From Seriola aureovittata (lineage: Eukaryota > Chordata > Actinopteri > Carangiformes > Carangidae): a DNA stretch of 64,000 nucleotides. Below, piece by piece: positions 22,073 to 35,668 of the stretch (the stretch's first letter is position 1; each line of letters starts with the position of its first letter). The notes below the pieces were generated by a model, which searched no databases, had not been told where the DNA came from, and saw only the letters and a list, made by a program, of their open reading frames with translations. The stretch covers positions 3,689,501-3,753,500 of the forward strand of contig NC_079368.1 of NCBI RefSeq assembly GCF_021018895.1, read 5' to 3'. Position numbers and translations under genes: made by a program.

Positions 22073-23039
22073 ACCATTAAGAGTATTTGAAAGTAATGTA
22101 ATAAGTAAAGTTAAATATGTTTCAGGTATGTTGTCCAAAACTGATTTTGACGCAGATGTAACTGAGAGTAATCATTAACAGTGCTCATAAATTAAAGACA
22201 CTATATTCTATGACATTCAGCTAAATAAATTCCAATAAAGCTGTAGATTAGATAGTATGCATTAACACCAGAAACTAATTGGCATCTGTCTTAGAGTATT
22301 TCACACCAAATTAATAAGAGCCATATCAAATACTTCATCTGATCTAAATGATCTGCTTCATTTAAATTCATATCCAGGACAGCTGTTTCAGGACAGCATT
22401 TTCCTTCCACTACATCTTTATGCTACATCTACTAATACAAAACCACAACAGGATTCTCCACTGCAATGTGTTACGGTGTATGGAAACCTTAAATAGCCCA
22501 TTACAATACATTTGAGTGCAGGGTACGGTAAAAATGTCCAAAAGGGAAACACTGCTTAGCACAGAAAGAAAAGAGTACACTTCATTAGCTAATAATTATC
22601 TTTCCAAACGACCACACAGCTTGAATATTCCCATTACTAAAGGATTCCTGTTTGAGTGGGGGATATTTTATGTTGTATCTACAAGGTTGCTAATTAAAAT
22701 CCATACCCCTAATGAGTTTTTAGCACCCTTATTGGTTAACATGATTACCTAAGATAAGAGCAGTAAATTGAGGTCCTTTTAATTAAAGTGTAAGATTTAC
22801 AGCTGTTTTTACTGAAGAGGCTCTAAATTCACCTTCCCTCTGTACTTCCCATGGCCAAGCAGGTTCAATAAAGGGTGGCACTCTTATATTCAAGTGCTTT
22901 GAAATTGCATTTACTAATTCAACTCCATGCTTTGGGTTGGTGGATACTACTCCATAGAGGAGGCTTCCAAGCAAAGTTTGTTTGATTTTTATTTCTTGGC
23001 TTCATGTAAATAGTGCTATTTGTCAGTCAAACTGTGGTT
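22073..23039. other. Unannotated AT-rich stretch
   Basis: No gene or repeat recognised. The composition is uniform, AT-rich and non-repetitive-looking (22200-22760). It might include a conserved non-coding element, but this cannot be tested here. Confidence 0.4.
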
Positions 23040-23775
23040 AGTTTTTTCCATAGCCATGTTAGCTGGAGTTGACAAAGTTTTGATCTTCCTTTTGGTCGCT
23101 CCACAACTGTAGACTGAAATAGTTCAACATCTTTTGGATGCATTGCCCTGAAACTCATTACAAACATTCAGGGTGCCCAGAGGATGGGTCCTAATTTGAT
23201 CATTGAGATTCCAGAGTAAAACAGCTGAACAGATGTATTGCTATGAAAATTGCTTTAGATATTCAAAGTCCCCAGAGGATAAATGCTAATGACTTTGGTG
23301 ATTCTCTGACTTTTCTTGTAATGCCACTAGCAGGTCAGAGTTAAGTAACTTAACATCTACTTTGTGGAATTTTACAGAGACATTCATGGTTCCCAGAGGA
23401 TAAATCCTATACTGACTTTAATGATGCCCTGACTTTGCTCCAAGTGCCACCATGAGGTTTACATCTTTGGTTTTGAGTTAAACTTCTTGACAATTATTAG
23501 ATGAAGTGCTGTGGAAATTTTCTACATATATTGATAAGTTCTTTACAGCAAACATAAATCACTTTTAGGACCAAATATCTCCATTGACATTCCTCATTCT
23601 CAACTGCGTGCAAATTGACAAATGTGAGCATGCTAACAAGTTAAACTAAGATGATGAGCTTGGTAAATATTACCTACTAAAACCTCGGCAAATTAGCATT
23701 GTCACAAACAGCATTCAGCTCAAAGCACCACTGTACATAATTGCAGCCTCACAGCGGTGATAGGGTTAGACTCTT
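23040..23775 (+). repeat. Common teleost repeat with about 120-bp internal units
   Basis: Three degenerate units contain variants of TTCAGGGTGCCCAGAGGATG, TTCAAAGTCCCCAGAGGATA and TTCATGGTTCCCAGAGGATA (near 23167, 23260 and 23382), followed by TGACTTTGGTGATTCTCTGA-type sequence. The 3' portion reads GTTAAACTAAGATGATGAGC, AAACCTCGGCAAATTAGCAT and AGCTCAAAGCACCACTGTAC. This order matches a widespread teleost interspersed repeat I recognise; its class is not known to me. No coding content. Confidence 0.75.
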
Positions 23776-25853
23776 GTTCTGCTGTACTTCCCATCTGTCA
23801 CTAAACTGTTGCTTGAGTTTAAATACAGAAAATGGTGGTCGTTTTTTTTTTTTTTTTTTTTTTTTAAATATCTCTGCAGCCATGTTTATTCTAGATAAAC
23901 CAGATCATTTTTGTCCAACAGCACCTTTTACCTCTATGACAGCAGGTGATTGGAGCACCAAATGTAAAAGCTGTCATGATCTGGACACCTGCTGAATCAT
24001 TTGGCAAGAGGGAGCAATAAAAACAGGCATTAACATGAAAAATGTCATGGATTAATACAGGAAACATTGGAAATTCCACACAGAACCCCCCATCAATTTT
24101 GCCCCTGTTTCTGTGTGATTAAACAGTGATGCACACAGAGTATTAAATTGTACCATAGCGCAGACAGCCACAGCCCCACGCTGCCACTCTGGCCCTGGAG
24201 GTGTTGGTGCCTTGGCCCCTTTGTCTAGGCTGCAGGGTAATTGCTTTTCTGCACCGAGGTTATTCATGTTTTGTGATTGGATCATCCGGCCTAGAGCAAG
24301 GGAAGCCACATTTGTGGCAAGGCCGGGTTGTTTTAGTGCTTTGCCTCTGAGCTGATTGTTTCAGCGAGGCTTTGTATCCGGCAGCCAAAGGAGCCGATGA
24401 TACTGGCATATTCTGTATTCTGTCTACCCCACTGTGAAGAAAACGGACTGCTTTTTATTAAAACTCATTTCCCATCAGAGACACCTTTCCCCAGTCTATT
24501 TATTTCTACCTATGAAGCCTATTAATTTTTTTTCTTTGACCCTTTTGGCTTTTAAAAACACAGCTGAGTCCTCTGTGTCTGTTCTAATGGGATTTTTCAA
24601 ATGATTTATTCGCCTCTGATTTTCCCCAGCTCAAGTTTTAATTGGTTTCTGAAAAAAAATGGCAAGAATATCTCGCATTCTGTCATCATGAACTGTGTGA
24701 CATTGAGATTAACAGTTAGCATTAGTTTTTTCTGAATTTTAATGAGGCTGTTTTCTAAATATTCCAGTTGTACATTGTTTTACAATCTAAATTCATTGAA
24801 CCATATTGTCATCACCTCGGTGGGATGAAACACCTCACTGTATCCAGGTTTTTGAAATAAAAATGTAAAATCATTCTGAAAGGAAGACTAATAATTTATT
24901 TCTCATCAGATAAAACAATTGGTTGTTGCTGCTTCTTGTTTTTATTACCCGGGCATTACATTCAACTAACTGCAGTGTGCTGCTCTGCAGACAAAGTGTG
25001 TGTGCTCTCTGAATACTGACACTGATCTCTGACTGACGTCTCACTTCATCCCAGCATATAGTTGTCTGACATTTTACGCTGGGTCTTTTACAGATCCTGC
25101 ATATAGGCTCTTTTGATTTTCTCCTTAACCCGAGGTCACAAATGATCAGATTGTCTTGCTGACATTTGGCGTGGTCAGAGTAGCTGATACCTGACCTTTC
25201 TACCAACTGGTCCCTCCTGGCTTTCAACTGTTGCCCAGCTTTGGTACACTAGCAGCATCATGAATTGAACTCTTAAATATTCCACACCTAGTTGACAGGA
25301 ATACGATTTTATTAGAGTTATAAAACATGCAGGGGTGTGAAATTGATTGTCCCATTTGACCGCGAAAGTAAATGGTGTATAAAAAGTACACCTGGATACA
25401 GGGAGGTGTCAATGGAAGAGAATTGTTCATTGGGAAAGCAGTTTAATGTTGTACTTCAGGAACCTACAGTTAAGGTGTTTTCGCATATAAAGCCTTTTCA
25501 AATGACCCCAACTCAGTCTATTAAAGTGGGGCAAAAAGTGGACCAACAGAAAAGGGATTCAAGTCTTTTTGCGTTCAGTTTGAGTCCATCTGAAACAGGA
25601 CTCAGTTCTTTTTATGGTCCACGTCAGTTCTGATGGGCCCACAGTCCTCTCTCTGTTCACACCATAGTTCCTCTGGAGCTTTTAGACCTTCACTGCTTTG
25701 AATTATGGGTAGCTTTCACCTGGAACAAGATGGCTGCTGCTATGCTTGTCCACATTCCTTTGGTATTTGATGTATTTGGTTATATTATCAATAGTGCTTC
25801 AATTACAATATAAAATACAATAATAATAATATAGTAATGATAATATTTTTGTG

Positions 25854-25860
<7 letters not shown>
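23776..25860. other. Unannotated stretch with T-run
   Basis: A run of about 25 T at 23840-23865. The part 24330-24860 is balanced in composition and non-repetitive, and could hold a conserved non-coding element (inference only). ORFs up to 118 codons (24871-25227, minus) show no domain. Confidence 0.45.

Positions 25861-25928
<68 letters not shown>
25861..25928. repeat. Compound microsatellite (AT)26(GT)8
   Basis: Perfect AT dinucleotides from 25861 to 25912 run into GT dinucleotides to about 25928. Confidence 0.97.
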
Positions 25929-27120
25929 TTATATACATACAATGTGTGTGTACATATAGCAATGTCTGCAGATGACCTTTGGTGGATCAAAATGTCTTTT
26001 TATTGAAATAGCTGGGAGCTATTAGCACAGCGTGCAGATCTTTTGTCTTCTTTCTCTTGACCTTGGTTTGATTTTTGATCCAGCATCTGTGAATGTTGTT
26101 TTTTTTAGATGTGCCCTTTTTAACTTTACGTTCTTTGGCACAGAACTGTATATTACACTTTTTTTTTCCTCAATTCAAAGGAAGAGAGGCAAACTCAAGG
26201 TAAAACAGCCTGAAATATGGTGGCTGGATATAAGACGACGACACACTGAGACATTTTTGTAAGGAAATCAATCTGAAACTGTTAAATTGAGAGGGACAAA
26301 AACAGGATTTTGTAGAATGAAGGGAACATGGGAGCTGGGTGGTGGGAGCAGGGCTTGCCGTCATCATCAACTGTAAACTGGTGGCTAACAGCTTGCCATT
26401 AGCATTAGGTTTATACATATGCAGACAAAAACTAGACCGTGATGCTTCAGACATGAGGGCCAATATTATTCATTGAGTTGGTACTTATGCCGTAGCACGC
26501 CAACTCTCTTCTGTTTCTGTTTTCAGGAAGTAAAGTCCATGGCAAAGGGAAGGAATGGAGAAACAGACAGGTAGCAAGACATTCATGCTGCAAGACAACA
26601 GTCACTGCTCTTCACAGTTGACTGAGGAGGAAAAATTGCAAACAGTGGGACTTGTTGATGACAGACTTAGAAAATCCATGTCCTAGTGATCCCAGCCATG
26701 TAATTACAACAAATTCATGGTTCTGATCTCCACACTGGAGACTGGTTCACCAGTCAAAATCAAATCAAAGAGAAGACTGAGGCCTGTCAGTTCTCCATAT
26801 ATTCTGCAACAGCAACAACCAGAGGACCAAGAACAAGCAGAATAACATATGGAACAAGTAATACATGTTTGGTATCACTTCATATGAACAGACAGTTTGT
26901 AGATCTCTGTTCTTGTGTCTACTGGTCTCATATAAAAGTCAGATAATGATGTCTCAAACAGTTCACCACTGCCTGGGTCACACAAATAAAGGCCAGTTGC
27001 TAATAAAGGCCTTGTAGATAAAAAATAAAAAAAATTACGGAAATTAACTGTAGCAACAGCTCACATGGTAAATTCATTATAAAGTAAATTTCCACAGAAC
27101 TAATTTAATCAATTCCGTTT
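25929..27120. other. Unannotated stretch
   Basis: No gene or repeat recognised. Confidence 0.45.
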
Positions 27121-27140
27121 CATTCATTCATTCATTCATT
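27121..27140. repeat. (CATT)5 microsatellite
   Basis: Five perfect tetranucleotide units. Confidence 0.95.
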
Positions 27141-27950
27141 GAAGAGGACTGCCTGTTATGACCAACTGTACTGATAAATGAGTGATGTGAAAATGGACAT
27201 TCAAGTGGATTAATCAAAACAACAGGTCTACGCGGAGGAGGTTTGGAGTTTGCATTAACTGGAGAACAGGAGAAATTAGAAATAAAGGCCTGCCCTCTCC
27301 CAGACAAAGGCCTGATTCTCTAACACTGAGGTAAAGAAAGCCCCAAGCAGTATTTGAGAATATGCAGCATTTTCATTTGGATTCAGAGACCAGCATTTGA
27401 ATTGATTGCGCTTTCAGACGCTCATGCTGCTTTCCTAAAAATGTGTTTGTTTTGTCAGAGTGACATTCCCCAAATCTCTACAATGGAGGTGACCGATGCA
27501 AAGCTATGATCCTTAGTAGAGATGTCCACAATTAATTCGGATTACAAACATTTCTAAGACAGTATCTGCAGTTACATATGTATGGTTTCCTGAAAACTGA
27601 GCCTCTGAACCTGTTTTACTCTGGATGTTTATCATACTACAATCATATATCAGGATTTCTTGTGCTTGTTAGTGTTGATGTTGAGCAGACGTGCCATGTA
27701 AACCTAAGGGGTGGGACTCGACTGCCTCCCACACATTGCTGTCCATCAAACATTTTGCTGGGTTGAAGCAGGATGATTTTTTTTACATGTTGACGGTTCC
27801 CAAGGTGATTTTCAATAGCAGAATGTGTCTGTAATGGTTAGACTCAACACTAGCATGGAGATTACCACCGCCCACCACCGGCCCGCCAGAATGAAAAACT
27901 GGACAGGGGTGATTATTCATTGGCCCCTCAGCACCACCAACAGCAACGCT
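27141..27950. other. Unannotated stretch
   Basis: No gene recognised. Confidence 0.45.

Positions 27951-27977
<27 letters not shown>
27951..27977. repeat. (AC)n microsatellite
   Basis: About 13 perfect AC units. ORFs across it on both strands are caused by the repeat. Confidence 0.95.
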
Positions 27978-27984
<7 letters not shown>

Positions 27985-28620
27985 CCACATGGCCGTGCAC
28001 ACTCACTGACCTTGGCCAAAGGTTTTGTCAATCAGACAGGGATCTCTTCCCACACTTGGGTGAACATTGACTTTCAGCTGGCAAGACACCTCTCTGGAGC
28101 AGCTGCTGTGCCGCCTTCAGGACAAATCTGCCCGCTGGCTCATAATAAAAAGGGCCACACAGATGTTGTTTCACCCTCACCTCAACCTTCTACTTTATGC
28201 CCAAGCAGCTGGGTCAAAAAACTGCAATATCTTAATAAAAACAGTGATAAAATGCTTCCATCTGTTTGTCAGGTAGATTCAATAAATGAGTTTGCTTGTT
28301 AGGGTAAAATAATAACATTACAGGTTCATATTTGAACTTAGATCTCATAGATTGCTATCATACAAAATTGATTCATTCTACTCATAATAGTGGCCATGGC
28401 CTTTATTCACCTCAACTGCAGAAAAAAACAGTAACAGTTCTCATATTAGAGTCACGTCTTTATTCCTTAATTTTCCTGTTTGCTGTTGTTCCCTTCTGTT
28501 AATACAAACTCCAGGCTTCATCCAGGTTTACCTATTGTTTTGATTAATTCAGTAATGAATGTTTCTACAGCACTTATTCCAGCAGTACAAGAAGCTATGT
28601 ATAGTCATTCTCATCACTTT
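27978..28620. other. Unannotated stretch
   Basis: No gene recognised; ORFs to 96 codons without domain similarity. Confidence 0.45.
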
Positions 28621-29057
28621 TTAAAGGAGCTTTTTGTAAGTTTTGCTATTGCTACATAGCCAATGTTAGCATTAACAGTTGTTTACTTACCAACAACTAG
28701 TCTTGCCAAAAGCTCCAGCCATTGGTGCTTTTACAAGACCACATGTTATAATACGTCCTCTAAGCAGCTACTTCTTCAGGGCAGACTGGACTGACTTGGT
28801 ATCGGAATGTGACGAGACGGGCAGATTGGGCCAAGGTTAGCTGATTAGCATGCTAACTTCAGAAGAAGCGAAGAAGTGAGAGAAATAGAATCAAAGCACG
28901 AAGGTTGATTTTCACCACTGGAGACAGCTGTCGGCAAGTAAAGGAATGAAGTTTGATGCTGACCTCAAAACATTTCTTCTAGACTGGTTATTAAACACTT
29001 GTTGCTTGCTAATGCTAGCAATTTAGCAATAGCAAAACTTACAAATAGCTCCCTTAA
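28621..29057. mobile_element. TTAA-flanked MITE with 34-bp TIRs (437 bp)
   Basis: The left end (28621) and the reverse complement of the right end (29057) match over 34 bp with two mismatches. Both start with TTAA, then RGGAGCTWTTTGTAAG and TTTTGCTATTGCTA. TTAA at both outer edges suggests a TTAA target duplication. The interior is non-coding. It is a different family from the three-copy element at 15789, 51917 and 59344. Confidence 0.88.
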
Positions 29058-29970
29058 GATATTGTTAATATTCACAAAGTTATTCCAGATGGTTCTTCTT
29101 GTTTTTTAACACTTTTCCTGCATGAATATTTCCCATTTAAAGCCTTCCCACACTCAAACGCGTAATTCTCCCCATTCCTGGTTGGCTTTTATTGTGAAAT
29201 GTTTTCAGGAAGTGTTGACTTTTCTTTTTTTATATCTATCATATTTCAATGTTGTTGTAGTTGGCTTCCGGCTGCTCCCGTGTGCTCCCTCCTATCTGCT
29301 ATTACTTGAAATTCTATTTTAGCCTATTTATAAATTTATGGTATATCCAGCTATTAACAGCTTGATATAGTGGATAATTGGCATAATCAGGGAAAGGCAC
29401 CATGGTAGAACAGACTAAGAAAGAAGTACTACCTAACAGGAGGATGCCACATTGTTGGCCACAGTTTTAGACATTCTCTTGTCAAAGGTAGTGCTAAAAA
29501 ACACCACTGTAATAAATCCAAAGGACTACAGCAGTAAGTGCTTAGCAACATAGAAGCACAAGAAGCTCATAAATGGCTACTATCAAGCTGAGATCAGACC
29601 TCAGTATAAGCTGTTGAAGAAAAGAAGTCTTAACCCAAGGTCCAATCTTAAGTATTGACAGGTTTTATCAGTCAAACTATTGTTTTGTAAGGTCAAGAAT
29701 GAATTGTCAAATTTTCAGTGATGTGTCAAATCTCGATTTAAAGCTTATTATCCACTTCACTTTTACTTGACAAGAAAATTAAACATTTGCCAGCAAGACA
29801 CACCTTATGAATAGTTAAATTAGGTACTGAGTCTCCTTACCCATTATGGAAAAAACTGCATTGACTTTATATTTGAGGTTGGGGGATTTTCTTTGACTTA
29901 TAGAATCTTATATTTTGAAGCCAGCTTTCAGTGGGTGAAAAGCAGTTCTTAAGGCAATGCAGCATAAACA
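29058..29970. other. Unannotated stretch
   Basis: No gene recognised. Confidence 0.45.
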
Positions 29971-30098
29971 GTCAATGGTTAGCACTGCTGCCTCATAGCA
30001 AAAAGGTCCAGAATTTGATCTGCTGCCCTGAAGTCTTCCCTTTCGAGCTGTAGCTCCCTGTGACCCTGAATATGGTAAGCGGTTTAGATAATGGTCAT
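29971..30098 (+). repeat. Degenerate short interspersed repeat (internally deleted)
   Basis: The 5' part GGTTAGCACTGCTGCCTCAT ... AAAGGTCCAGAATTTGATC and the 3' part CTGTGACCCTGAATATGGTA ... AGCGGTTTAGATAATGG match the two ends of a very common teleost SINE/LINE-tail repeat I recall (full form GCACTGTCGCCTCACAGC ... CCTGAACAGGATAAGCGG). The middle section is missing, so this copy has an internal deletion. Confidence 0.7.
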
Positions 30099-33032
30099 GT
30101 GGCTCTGTTCTACATTTGCTTTAGTCATACATTCCACCTACTGGAATTGTAGCTGGGGGGTATGGTTTAAATCATTATCTCAGTGTTAATATATTTTCCA
30201 GTACTGATATACACCCACTAGGGCAAATGTCTACAAATGACATACATATGAATCAAAACCAATCCAAAGCAGTGAACTTTCTTCTACTAATATGCAGTAC
30301 AAACCTTTTATTACTGGAATTCTCCTCCAGCAGCTCACATGACATATCCTTCTAAATGTGAGCCTTTATAGTACAGGCACCCTCCATTACCGACTGAAAT
30401 TAATTTGTTTGTGTCGGCTTATTATGAGTTTATTTGATTTGGTGTATTCCAGTATCTGTATCAAAAACAGGAAGCTTGCTTGGTCCTCAATTTGGACTAC
30501 AGAGCTCTGAGCCAAGACCAGGCCAGGAATTTCGTCATTTTAGGGGCAAGGCCATTTGGCCTTCAGTGTCACAAACATTCTGAGGACACAGAGGCCAATG
30601 AGTGGTTTGATGCCTACAAATAAATAAATTGATTTTCTGATAAGAAAAAACAATAAAATAACACAAATTACATGCAAATAATAAATTATTCACTTTTTAA
30701 TATAAATAAAAACAGACATTTTAAGATGCAGTCCGTTATCATGTATCAATTAAGATTCATAATATTTTCATAAATCGGTTTAACAGAACCTATAAATATG
30801 TTAATATATTTCCTCTCAGAGAAACTTTGAGCAGATTAATATAAGAACACTCTCCATGTGTCAAGCTCACATAAATCGTTTTGCACAGTAAAGTTATTAA
30901 AGTTAAATATATCAATAGTTTTCGTGGGCGTGTGTGTGACTGCGTCCCGTTGACAGGGACTGGAGCATGTCAACCTGTCCTTGATTCAGCTTCTACCGTT
31001 CTGAGATCAGTTATGATACTGCAGCATCTAGGCAGGGCTACATGAATTATATCATCAAGATACAATTCAGAAAGCAGTTGATAAACAGATTCAGATTCCG
31101 TTCTTTTCCAACACATCCAGGGAGCAACAGTTGTCACCACTAACATTACTGCTAAGTGATTGTGGGACAGCTGAGTGGTAACCACATCATTGTGAGCTGA
31201 TTATTCCAGCGACACAAGGTTTCACTTCACTCTGTATTATAAACTGTCATGTTTGAGAACAGGCACAAAGCTGAGGATCTGGTCTGATCGTCGACAGGAT
31301 TATAAGTGCATATGATGGATCTTGTTGTGTCTAAGCTGCACAATTGATCTGCAAATAAGCTCAGTTTCATCGGCCAGCTTCTTTGCAATGTCACATCCAT
31401 GCCTCGACTTAATGTAGTCTTATAATACCCCAAAGTCAATATCCCGATTTGAATTCCTGCCGCAGGCTTGCAGAGAGTAAGTTAGGGCTGTTGGTTGTTA
31501 AGTATTGCAACCTACATTATCAGCAAAGAGATAAACTCATGTGTCCCATATAATGAGACAAACCCATGCATCAGAGCTCATTGAGGTTATCAGTGTTCAC
31601 AGATCTGTGCTGGGGTTATGGAGGGGAAATCTGATTATGCGGGACAGCAACTTATTTCTGTGCAGAGCCGAAGCTGCCACAGAATCACATTATCATCAGC
31701 TGCACGTGGAATTACAACGTATTCTTGAGGACTGTGTAAGATAGTGTGTGCACTGGTGGAGGTGGTGGGTGGGCGATGGGGATTGGGGTTAGAGACTGGG
31801 GCACAGTTTTATAGAAACTCACACTTAAAGCCCTGATTATTGGCAATATTAAAATGTAAATTACTCACAGTTCCAATGATGCAAATGATAATAAATTAAT
31901 GACAAATAAACACCATTAAATATTCTTCTATATTGACATGTAGATAAATTAATATTTAAGGAAATGGCGGCTATTTGTAATGTGGTAATGGGTCATTTGG
32001 GGCAAGAGAGTACTGCTGGCAGCAGTAAAAAAGTATGCCATTAGTGGCACTGAGTAACTTAGGTGTTTTCTTCATACTATTGCCCCCCTTCTCCACTCCA
32101 TCGCTGCTCAGCTTTCACATTAGTCTTGTTGTGTGCATCCAAGTACACTTGTATCTACACCCTCTGAAACAGAAGGGGGCAGTATGCATCTAGGTGGTTT
32201 GCGATCTGCCAGTGAACACAAAGAAGAAGAAGAAGAGGACACGTTCACATTCTAAATACCAGTCCTCTTTAGTACAGTAGTTTTCACAGCTGGTGAACTG
32301 TAAGTCTATCTATTATTATATTATTATTATTATCAAATTTAAGTGGCCAGATAGAATAGTTTAAAAAGGAATAAGGGGAATTTATTCTCAATATCCAGCG
32401 TCCTGAGAGGGAAATTTGCTTTGTCAATGAAAGTGGATTGCACAAATTTGATGACAAGTAGGGCTCACTGCCTGTTTTAGCCCTGTAATTTGATTGGCTG
32501 TTTGCCAACTACAGTTGACGCCATTTGCTCGTAACTGGGAGAAAATTTCTTTTAAAGAAGTGTGGTCACCATGAATTAACTGCATTATCTTCCACAGCAG
32601 GACCAATTAGAAAGTCAGCCTTTGAAGAAAAAACTTGAGATGAAACGTCTTGGTGCCCACCTGCTGTGGAGTATTATGAGCCAAACAACCGTAAAAAAAA
32701 ATCATAGATTTTGCATTTCTTTGTGTTTGTTTTATGTCTCGTAGGCACTTTATGTCTCTAGGTGGTTGTTTTGTGTCCCTTTGTTGAGATTGTGCATCTT
32801 TTTTTTTTTTTCTTTTGCAACTCTTTCCAGCCTTTCGGTGTTCTTATATAGTTGTTTTCCATCGTTATGCATCTCTGTGATCATTCTGTGTCTCTTTGAA
32901 GATGCTTTGTGTCTCTTTGTAGTTGATCGACTTTCCCAGAAGAAATGTTAACAGTCACTTCATGCTACAGGACCTGTACCTGGTGGGTTCAGTAATCCAT
33001 CCACAGTAATAATAAGCCAACCTACCACTGAT
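30099..33032. other. Unannotated stretch
   Basis: No gene recognised. Near 30538 the words GGGGCAAGGCCATTTGGCC hint at another old hAT-like terminus. A (GAA)5-like tract lies at 32222-32238 and an ATT-rich tract at 32311-32332. Confidence 0.45.
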
Positions 33033-33107
33033 AGGAGAAGCCACAGTTGATTTCCATGGGAGCCCATGCCACCCCTGGCCACCCCCTGGCCCCGCCCCTG
33101 TGCATTG
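33033..33107 (-). mobile_element. Terminal fragment of a hAT-like element
   Basis: On the minus strand the segment starts CAGGGGCGGGGCCAGGGGG, then TGGCCAGGGGTGGCATGGGC, which resembles the terminal sequence of a teleost hAT group. No opposite end or 8-bp duplication is found, so it is a fragment. Confidence 0.4.
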
Positions 33108-35380
33108 CCCTCTAAAGGTTTTACTCCAGGTGTCAACAGTCTATCATCGGTCCGATTATAGCTCCTCTGTGGGAGTATATCCACATAGTTACAATGAGAA
33201 TAGGTGTGACCCGAAAACAGGCAGTGCAGCAGAAGGCAGGGAAGTAGAACACTGCTGTGCTTAAGGTTACAGCTTGGTGGGAGGAAAGAGGCTCCTGCGT
33301 GAAGCTATGATAAATAAAATGGAAGGAGAAGGCGCTGTCTGTGCAATCCACCAAGATTAATGACCAAAGCACTACATAAAGTGAAATAGTTTATCTCATG
33401 CCTAACAACATGAAACTTGTAAATGAGCCTGCCATTATTCTTTCCGGCCATGCTCATGTTGCATTCATCGAGCTCAGCCATTACACATTGCAAAAGGAAA
33501 GCTGCAGAAAATATTCCCCCCTTGGACTCTACATTGGCCATTTGACCAATCTATGGGTGGCTGGGGTGTTGCCTGTCTTCATATTTTGTCTTTTATGTTG
33601 AAAACATGGCAGATTCACAATGAGAGCAGAGCATTGTGTTTCATACGCAATTCTTTCAAGGCTATGCAGGCGAGAAAGGGCAGGTAAACATCAATTCCAT
33701 TCAATTTCCTCAGGACCTTGAAATGTGGGCCATGCTTTGTGTTGCTTTTCTCTGCAAAGTAGTGATGAAAAGCTTTCAATCTTCGCTAAAACGAGTTCAG
33801 GTTTCTTTAAACCGCCCGACGGTTCTGTTGTACCTCTGCAGGCGAGAGGGTTTATCAACCCGGTTAGTCAAGTTAAGCAGAGTTTTGTCACCGCTGCCGC
33901 TGCAGTTGAGCTTGTGTCGATGCATTACTAGCAGTTTAAACAAATGCTTCTCAGCTCTGCACAGCTCAGCTGCCGCGCCGCAACTGAACTGGTGATTTCT
34001 ATTTCATCGAGGAGCAATCGTTGATCAAGAGGACAGCAGACAGGAGCTAAATGACACTATTTCTCAGTGTTAAGTCATGCCGCATTATTCCATAAAGACT
34101 ATTTTCTAAGGCAGAGCTATTACAGTGCAATATGAAGGACCAAATAAATGGACTACTGTAGGTCCACTGGAGATTGTCTTGCTGTGGGTCATGTGTGTGT
34201 GTGAATGCAAGCACAATTACATAAAAGAAGGTCCCCTGGTTTTAGCAGCTGAAATTCCTCTCTCTTTTAGTGTGCAGAGACTTAGCACATCGCCAGTGGC
34301 TATCAATTTTGTCTTTTTAATCAGTCCCATTGTGTCAAATAAAGAAAGAAATAGATGGACACGTTCAGCCAGCCAATCTACGCCTGCTTACCGTGCTGAA
34401 ATGGCTCATCACAAAGGAAAAAGCCACGATCTCATATCAGCTGCTATCTTTATCCTTTAATAGCAAAGTTCAACTGCATGTCTAAATTCAACATGGCATT
34501 AAATCCAGTTACTGTACCAACATAAATGAGCAGTTTCTTTCAATGACACCAGCATTGTCAGTGGCCAAGGGTTTAAGGGAAAAGTTCAGTCTGAAAAAGC
34601 TGCCAGAAACATATTTTTGATACTTTTTGTGCTGTATTTTCTGGGTGTATTTTACTTCTTTTACTGGCCAAACTTGACAATGTGATATCATGCTGAGATG
34701 GCATTTAATAGCAGATAATGTATCATCTGTGTAAAACAGAATGATAAACATCCTCCAGAATCAAAGAGTGAAGTCCAGACTCATAATTCTACATCTAAAT
34801 ACTCAGGAGTCACACTGGGACACATCCATCCCTAAAACAGACACATACCACTTTCTCTACAATAGGCCAGAATGTAGTGAAGCCAGAATACATAGAGAAG
34901 TACCTTGTGTAAGTCTTGTGTTTTTCAACTAGAGATGCTACTTCAGCTCCTTCTCTGTTGCTGACAGTAAAGCAGTTGTTATCACCTCCTCCACCTACAA
35001 ATAAAATCCGGCAGGATGCAACAAATCCGGGTGAGTCTCAGTCTCCTTCAGAGTCACCGTCTGAAGGAGAAGTTCAAGTAGACGAGTAACGTTCAGGGTA
35101 ACAAGACGCTAATTTACTTCATCACAAAATAATGCAAGACATACACTTAGTATAGAAATTAGTATAGAAGTTATAATCTTAAAATTAAGATTTTATCAAG
35201 CCCCATTTTTTAATGTTATGCTGGTACTTTTCATTTTTTTTCAGCAAAAGCCCTGGTGTATAATTGCATTATGTAACTTCCCCTTTCTACAGTAGTCTAA
35301 TGTTCATTGACATAGTGCTAGTTCCATTGTTTCATTGCTCTTTGCTAATTGTTAGCAAAACCCTAACCCTACACTCACAC
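33108..35380. other. Unannotated stretch
   Basis: No gene recognised. The longest ORFs (111 codons at 34125-34460 and 119 codons at 33636-33995) show no domain. The part 33400-33540 is compositionally balanced. Confidence 0.45.
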
Positions 35381-35524
35381 CAACGAGGCTTAAATGGTCC
35401 CGTTCACTTTGAATGGGGTGACGTCACGCGCTGCAGAACTGCATTGTTTGCTTGCATTGCTTTGGGTAGAAGTTAGCCAATCACATCACGTTCATGCAGC
35501 GCCGGCCTGGCATTCAACGTCAAA

Positions 35525-35668
35525 ATGGAGGAGATGTTGATTAATGTGGTGGGCAATCACCTCGTTCTCCATGATCAGAGTTTATTTACACAGACACAAA
35601 CTGGAGAAATCAAGCCTGCAGAGAGGTGGCGGAGGCAGTTTGGCATCTGGTCGTGGAGTTTCACGTGA
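35525..35668 (+). pseudogene. Possible MADF-domain N-terminus (PIF/Harbinger accessory-type), degraded
   Basis: An ATG at 35525 opens a 47-codon frame, MEEMLINVVGNHLVLHD followed by QSLFTQTQ and a Trp-containing PAERWRRQFGIW. The spacing (LI..V..H..L.D.S, then W) resembles the first half of a MADF domain, found in the Myb/SANT-MADF accessory protein of PIF/Harbinger transposons and in some host regulators. The expected Tyr of the LYD/DYK motifs is absent and the frame stops at 35666-35668. Upstream at 35420-35435 lies a TGACGTCACGCGCTG segment often seen near such elements. The match is by eye only and may be chance. Confidence 0.3.

Noticed and set aside
30538..33107. Pairing GGGGCAAGGCCATTTGGCC with the hAT end at 33107 as one 2.6-kb element
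   Set aside because: The flanking 8-mers (CGTCATTT-like and TGCATTGC) do not match and the terminal sequences differ, so a single element is not supported.
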